Positions 58,612 through 64,000 of a DNA stretch of 64,000 bases are shown in pieces. The DNA lies in NCBI GenBank assembly GCA_003665825.1, contig QPFY01000015.1, positions 310,001 through 374,000 of the forward strand. The letters run 5' to 3'. The DNA is from Microbotryum silenes-acaulis (taxonomy: Eukaryota > Basidiomycota > Microbotryomycetes > Microbotryales > Microbotryaceae). The notes below the pieces were generated by a model. That model made no database searches. It was not told where the DNA came from and saw nothing but the letters and a program-made list of their open reading frames with translations. The number at the start of each line of letters is the position of its first letter. Positions within the stretch are counted from its first letter, which is position 1. Both the position numbers and the translations under genes were made by a program.

Positions 58612-59491
58612 CTAGTGGTGGCCGTGGGCGTGAACGTCCTTCTCGAATCGGATACCACTGTACCAATCCACGGCGAAGAGTGAGATAATGGGTATATCAG
58701 AGTTGTTTTGAAATGGTTGAACGAGGTTCGCGGGGACTTACCAGTAGTTGCACGCCTTGGGTCCAGGTTTGTCGAGGTTGATAAAGATCTTCGGGTGCCC
58801 TAACGAACCTCCACCTAACATCCAGCCCAGAGCCAGAGAACAAAAAGAACCCCAACGGCTGAGCACATCCTTTCCAAAACGTAAAACACAATCCAAAGTT
58901 GTGACTGACCTCCATCACAACTCGCCACACGCCCTTGAATCAAACGGATCGGTTCCTCGGCGATCAACTCGACCGCGGCCAAGGGGCGAGGTTGGAATCG
59001 TTCGTCCGTCTGCTCGAAACGAGGACCTTGCATAGCTTCCGTTCTATCGGGGGAGAAGAAAAAAGCTGAGATTAGTTCACGATAGAGTGGGTGGTGTTTT
59101 GGTATGGAGATGGAAGAGGTGTGAAGGAGTGCGCACCGAGCGGCTTGAGTTTTGGACCAGACCGTTGCTCGGTTCGGGGCTTGGGCAGGCGTGATCGAGG
59201 GTGGTGTGTGAGGTTCACTACATGGGGTGCAGTTGAGTGGCATGGATTGATGGTGATGCCGATGCGATGCGTCGTGGAGGTCACGGGGACGAGTGATCGA
59301 AGACATGCGGAGACGGATGGGCGAAGCAGCGCAAAAATGTTGAAGCGTTCGAGACAACAAATTGGGACGCAAGTGCAAAAGAAAAGTGGGTCAGCCTAGA
59401 GCTACCGAGGCACGGTTGGCTTCGAGCTAAGCGGACAGGAACAGAGCAGGAGGACTAACGCGGGCTTCCTGCTGACGACGTTGTGGGCCAT
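58612..59491 (-). CDS. NDUFS6: NADH dehydrogenase (complex I) 13-kDa Zn subunit, NDUFS6-like
   Basis: Predicted 121-aa protein from exons 59460-59491, 59137-59217, 58910-59043, 58742-58814 and 58612-58657. The conserved part reads [40 protein letters not shown] and KACNYCGIRFEKDVH. One Cys, one His and the final C-x2-C pair form the zinc site of this peripheral-arm subunit in mitochondria. The N-terminus (MAHNVVSRKPAS...) is short and basic, fitting a matrix-targeting sequence, and includes the fungal-type QAPNRATVWS segment. The first exon codes for only ten residues and is supported by phase agreement over all four junctions. It is divergent from the RasGEF gene. Confidence 0.93.
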
Positions 59492-60605
59492 TCGCGAGTG
59501 ACGCATCAAAGGTCGAGCAGCGTTCAGGCATGTCCGTGATAGTGACGACATGTTGGGGGGGCCGGTGGTGGTGATGCTGAGGTTGGGGGGAAGAAAGGGG
59601 AGGTCGATGAACGCCGCGTCGCGAGCAGGCCGTCTGGAGGCAACACAGGGGGGGAGTCGGGCCGCGCTCGGACCACTCCTTGGATTTGCTGTTCTTTCGC
59701 TCTTTCGGGCCCCGGTTGATTGGTAATTCGTAGGAAGAAAAGAGGCGTTCTTTAACTCACTTCGGATCTCCGATCAGAAGAATGCCCACATGGACTTTAC
59801 CAAATTCGGGCTTGCTTGTCAAAATCGACACTCTGCGAAAACCGCTCGTCGAAAATGATGCAGCGAGAACTGAAGACTTGTCACACGACTCCTGTGGTCG
59901 ACACGAAGAGACCCCAAAGTCGGTCCCTAGGTGATATAAAATGGCGAAGGCAGTCCACAGCAGAGAGGAATCCCCTCCTATACCCGAGAGTTGCTGCCGC
60001 ACATTGACCGTACACCGAAAAGGATTCGGCCGGGGCCAGCTCTGGAAGGCACTGGGGGTCGCGCCGGTTTAATCCGTGCCTGGGACGCTCGGGGAAAAGT
60101 AGGAAATTGAAGAATGGGCACCCGTACGACGCCGAGCTGGCATGTAAGACCTAAACTTGCGATCAAAGTGCGAGTTTAATCCTTTGTGAGTATTTGTAGG
60201 CAAAAGTGCTCGGGCGGCTCACGGGCAGCTCGAGACTTTGCGAGACTTGAGAGTGCCTCGTGCGTGCATGCCTGGGCTTGCCTGGGTGCACTAGCGCCAC
60301 GGTGTGGATCCGCCGTCTGATCCGAGTCCCTTTACTCCACCTACCCCTCCCCCCTTTCATCACTTCCGGGTCATAGTGCTTCTCCAACCGACCTAGCAGA
60401 AGGCAAGACTACGCGCAGGGGTGTTGCTCGTTGTGGTGAGTCCCTTTGTCGCGGCCTGACTGCGGGCGTTCGTTCCTCGTCGCGTGTCACCCACACGTCG
60501 CCGTGACAGGCCGGCTCGTCTCGACATGATCGAACCCGAGAGACCGCGAGCTCGAGAGCTGACGTTCAGAACACGAACCCCTTTTGCAGATCGCTCGACC
60601 TCAAG
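59492..60605. promoter_or_regulatory. Divergent intergenic region, NDUFS6 / RasGEF gene
   Basis: About 1.1 kb between two outward-facing starts. G-rich runs occur at 59554-59600 and a CCTACCCCTCCCCCC block at about 60340. A ccccttttgcag acceptor at about 60578-60589, just before the ATG at 60606, suggests a spliced 5' leader for the RasGEF gene. No other gene is seen. Confidence 0.45.
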
Positions 60606-63600
60606 ATGCTGGGCAGGAAGAAGAAGCGCCAAGGAAGCATCTCGTCGGTCGAGGCTTTCTCTGCCACAGGAATCACCGCGGGCCATGCCGGCGTCGGACG
60701 GGTGTCGACGCCTTCGTCGTCGTCGTCGAACGCGACCACCGCGCTAGGACCTCCCGCCTCCTGGTCTGTGCGCGCGAACGACCACAGCGCCGGTATGACT
60801 CCAACAGCAGCACCAGCATCCTCGTCCTCAACATCGGGAGGTGGGGGCTCAAGGGCCTTTAACTACTTCGTCGAACGCGCTAGGGGGGCTGTAGGATTCG
60901 GATCGAGGGAACGCACCAAGTCCAGCTCGAGCGACGACACCTCGACCTTCGCCTCAATCTCAACTTCGGAGCCGGGCTCGATCTCGTCGCCCACGATCTC
61001 GTCCGGGTTCAACCCCACAGCCAAGGCGCCCTCCTCGACTTCGAGCGCCAGCAACCACCCCAAAAGTAGCAGCAGTCTCGATATCAACTCGGTTCCGCTC
61101 GGTGCGGCACCCATGTCGATCCCGTACTCGGTGTCCATGCACGAGATCGCGCCCCACCAGTCACGCGGCGGCGCATCTTACGGCGCGACGTTGACCATGG
61201 CGACGACGAGCTCGTCCGTTGGCGCTTCGGCAACATCCAACTCGGCGTCTTTCTTCTCACGACGCACGCCCACGGCATCGAACCCGCATGCCCCAGCCTG
61301 GCTGGCACCGACTTCCGCAAGCGACAGCAGAGGCGGGGCATCATACAAACTTTCAACGTCCCCGAGCTCGCCGAATCTGTCGACCCCCATTCTCGCGCTC
61401 AGTCAGGAGCAGCTCCCGGCCGGTAGGCGAAGGCAAGGGACATCGTCATCAACAGGCACATCCGCAGACGGCGGCAGTCCGGTTAGTCTATGGGTCTCGG
61501 GAAGTGCTCTTCTATGCCGAAAACTGAACTCCTACATCTCCCACCTTCCTAGCTACTCACGTCGTCTCGGTCGACATTCGCTCGGTCCAACGAGGATATC
61601 TCGAGTCGGAGACAGTCTCGCATGTGGACCGCCGAAGACGCTCCCCCGGTACCGATGCTGGCTCGCAAGTCGACAGAAGACTTCTCGTCGTCGAGGGACA
61701 CGCTCGGCGTCGAACCGACTCGGCGTGTGCGCACCACCTCCCTCGCACCTAACGCCGCACTCAACTCGTACCCTTCCTCGTCGAATCTCTCGACTTCGGC
61801 GCCTTCGTCACGCGGCTCGCGGAGTCCTTCCCTTTCGCCCCGTCTCGGGCCCAGCGATAGTCCAGTCCCACTCCCCTCGTCGAGCTCGGCTCTGAATCTT
61901 TCGCGGCAAGCCGCCGGATCGTACTCCTCGACCAATACGCTGGCGTCAAACACGACAGCCGCGACCAGTACCCATGTTTCACGCTCGCCCGAGCTCGGCG
62001 ATCGTCGCCGTGATTCGCAGACGATCCACTGCCAAGGTTTCTTGCAACGCAAGGCCGACTATGTGCCGATGCCGTCACCGAGCCGACTCTCTCCGAGTGG
62101 CACAGCACCGACGATCTCGTCACCTGCAGCTACGGGGTCCGGCTCATCCCAGACGTACTTTTCGCCTCGGGCCCCATCACCTCGTTTGCGACCTACCCGA
62201 CTTGGTGCCGAAGTCGATCTTCAAAAGGGATGGAAGCCGTATCGCGCCATCCTCAAAGGCTCCAAGCTCTATCTCCATAAACCACCCGCGGATTTGTCCT
62301 CCACGGCCAAGTCCATGTTCCCGACGACCGTACTTGATCCACCGTCTCAAGAGCCCAGCCCGAGAACACCGGCCGGATTCGAGGGGGACGCGTCGAAACG
62401 AAGGCAGAGGGCATATTGGGGTGCCGGGGGGTCAGCACACCCTCGGCTGATGGTTGCAGATGAGTCGGCGACATCGTCGAGCAAGCACAAGGTGACCGGC
62501 GGTACGGTGGAAGCGATCACGCACGAGGTCATCTTTGCCACTACATTCCCTGTCGATGAAGGGTCGCCGGCAAGGGTGGAAGCGTCAGAGTCTGCCTACG
62601 ATGCTTTCCTTGACACTCTGCTGCTATTCCGGCCGTACTTGTCCGGTCCATCCGGCCTATTCGCGACGGAGCTGCAGAGGTTTGCGGCTTTGGCGACCCG
62701 AACCAGTCAGGAGTCAGAGACTGCGACACCCACTTCGAAGGCTGCTCTCGAAGGGCGACTTGTCAAGCTCATCGGGGATGCGTGCTTAAAGTACCCGCAA
62801 GACCTGTCGGCTACGATCGAAGGCTCCGCAGAATGGCGCGCGGCGTTGGACGAGATCTTGAAGCAGGTCCGCACCTTGTCGTCTGAGGAGTCCAATCCGA
62901 AAGCGGACGAGCTTCAGAAGCTGTGGGATCAAACGATCGAAAAGGCGAGCAGCTCGCCACCGCCGCCAACGGCTTCGACAGAGTGGGCGTCCCCATCGGC
63001 GGCCTCTTCGGCACCGAGATCGGGCCCCGCTTCCTTGCCAAACTCACCGACCAAAGCCCGGAAACGGACGCCCGAGTCGCCGACGCCCCCTTCGCCGACA
63101 CCCGATGCGGTCATGCAACTCACACCGCACTCGCTCGTTCAGCTCGACCCCGTCGCTTTTGCGGCGCAGATCCACGCCTTCCACCTCGATCGTCTGACCG
63201 CTATCAACAGTGATCCGCTGTCGACCTCGAGGCTGATCTTAAGGCAAGCAGCGTCTGGTGATGCGCCGAAGCGGCCGTCGCTCCTAGACATATTCTCCTT
63301 TTCGGCATCGACGCCTCATTTCTTGACGCGGGTTGTCGTCAATTCGATTCTTGCGCCACTCACGCCGACAGCGGCGGGCCCGTCTTCGGTTATCTACATG
63401 CGCGCCGCCGTCATCTCTCAATGGGTCGCGATCGGCGAAGAACTGCGCCGGCGAGGCGATGCCACGGGTTGGGCCGCCGTTGCCATGGGCGTGTGTTGTC
63501 GTGCGGTGGCTCGATTGGACGAGGCGTCGAGGAGCGTCGGCGCCGAGCGGATCGAGATCGTGCGCCATACCTGGGCGCCGATCCTGAGGTCGATCAATTT

Positions 63601-64000
63601 TTCTGACGACGACGAGTCCAAGATTTCTCCCCTTGCGTTCGAGCCGTCCGAAAAGGGGACTGCGATTCCTTACCTTGGATCGATCCTGGAAAAGGCCGCT
63701 GCTGGGCTCAAAGCGTCTGCAACACAGATGCCCGAACAACCGGACGCCACTCTGCTGTTGCCACTTTACGACTTGCGCGAGGAACTGCGCAAGGTTGACA
63801 GTGTCTGGTCACGCGAACCGCTGTCGGTCATGCAGGTTGCGCTCGATCCGCGACTCCAGCACTTCCTGCAAAGGAACTCTCGTCTAACCCACCCTGAGAA
63901 ACCGCAACTCAGCACATATCTGGCTCCATCGCTCAAAGCGGAACCGCGTCTCGTTGCCCAAGGCATCAACTTACTCGTCAAACCTCGATCTGCTCAGGAG
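60606..64000 (+). CDS. PH-RasGEF protein (partial, runs off the right edge)
   Basis: At least 1108 residues from exons 60606-61481 and 61553-64000, the second still open at the window end. The N-terminal ~440 residues are Ser-rich and disordered. A PH-like domain begins IHCQGFLQRKADY (about 450) and resumes after a Ser/Pro-rich insert of ~50 residues with GWKPYRAILKGSKLYLHKPP (about 513). A RasGEF_N (REM) module follows (GGTVEAITHEVIFATTF; LLLFRPYLSGPSGLFATELQ). The catalytic CDC25-type domain opens at LVQLDPVAFAAQIHAFHL (about 820) and continues VIYMRAAVISQWVAIGEELR. It should load GTP onto a Ras or Rap/Bud1-type GTPase at the membrane. The C-terminus and exact subfamily cannot be judged. 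Confidence 0.85.

Noticed and set aside
1..64000. tRNA, rRNA and CRISPR features
   Set aside because: I scanned by eye for T-loop-like GTTCRANYC with paired arms, rRNA-like conserved blocks and regularly spaced direct repeats, and found none I could support. A covariance-model search would be needed to exclude a diverged tRNA.

Overview
This window reads as nuclear DNA of a basidiomycete fungus, most likely a red yeast of the Microbotryomycetes type (inference). The reasons are GC-rich coding sequence, high intron density (2 to 14 exons per gene), short introns of about 45-180 nt with GTRNGT donors and YAG acceptors, and a fungal gene set (BEM3, VRG4, PAT1, a DFG5-like GH76 enzyme, a fungal-type M43 protease). 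No virus, plasmid, CRISPR or bacterial-type operon is visible. Exon boundaries were read by eye from splice consensus, frame continuity and conserved protein motifs.

Layout. 0.3-11.5 kb (+ strand): a cold-shock-domain RNA-binding protein, a membrane-anchored metallophosphoesterase and a large Ser-rich protein with a C-terminal CUE-like domain. 11.9-20.2 kb (- strand): secreted M43 metalloprotease, steroid 5-alpha-reductase-like enzyme and a BEM3-type PX-PH-RhoGAP. 20.2-24.4 kb: a gene desert with a candidate MITE and a roughly 0.36 kb inverted duplication. 24.4-39.3 kb: GPI-anchored GH76 (-), PAT1 (+), PBDC1/Ypl225w (-), cis-prenyltransferase (+), VRG4 GDP-mannose transporter (-) and a chitinase-like GH18 protein that lacks catalytic residues (+). 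39.8-50.5 kb: a complete 14-exon VPS13 (-). 51.2-52.8 kb: C2H2 zinc-finger protein (-). 53.7-55.6 kb: a decayed type II membrane glycosyltransferase-like gene (+). 57.5-64 kb: ribosomal protein eL43 (+), complex I Zn subunit NDUFS6 (-) and a PH-RasGEF protein that runs off the right edge (+).

Themes. Several genes serve the secretory pathway and cell wall: cis-prenyltransferase for dolichol, VRG4 for Golgi GDP-mannose, GH76 for wall mannoprotein cross-linking, the GH18-like protein and the glycosyltransferase relic. Two regulate small GTPases (BEM3 RhoGAP, RasGEF). The rest are housekeeping: mRNA decay, eEF1A biogenesis, lipid transfer, ribosome and respiration. The most unusual things seen are two microexons (10 and 9 nt), a GC-AG intron in VPS13, a perfect 32-bp hairpin at 36.74 kb, the GH18 pseudoenzyme and the repeat structures of the gene desert.
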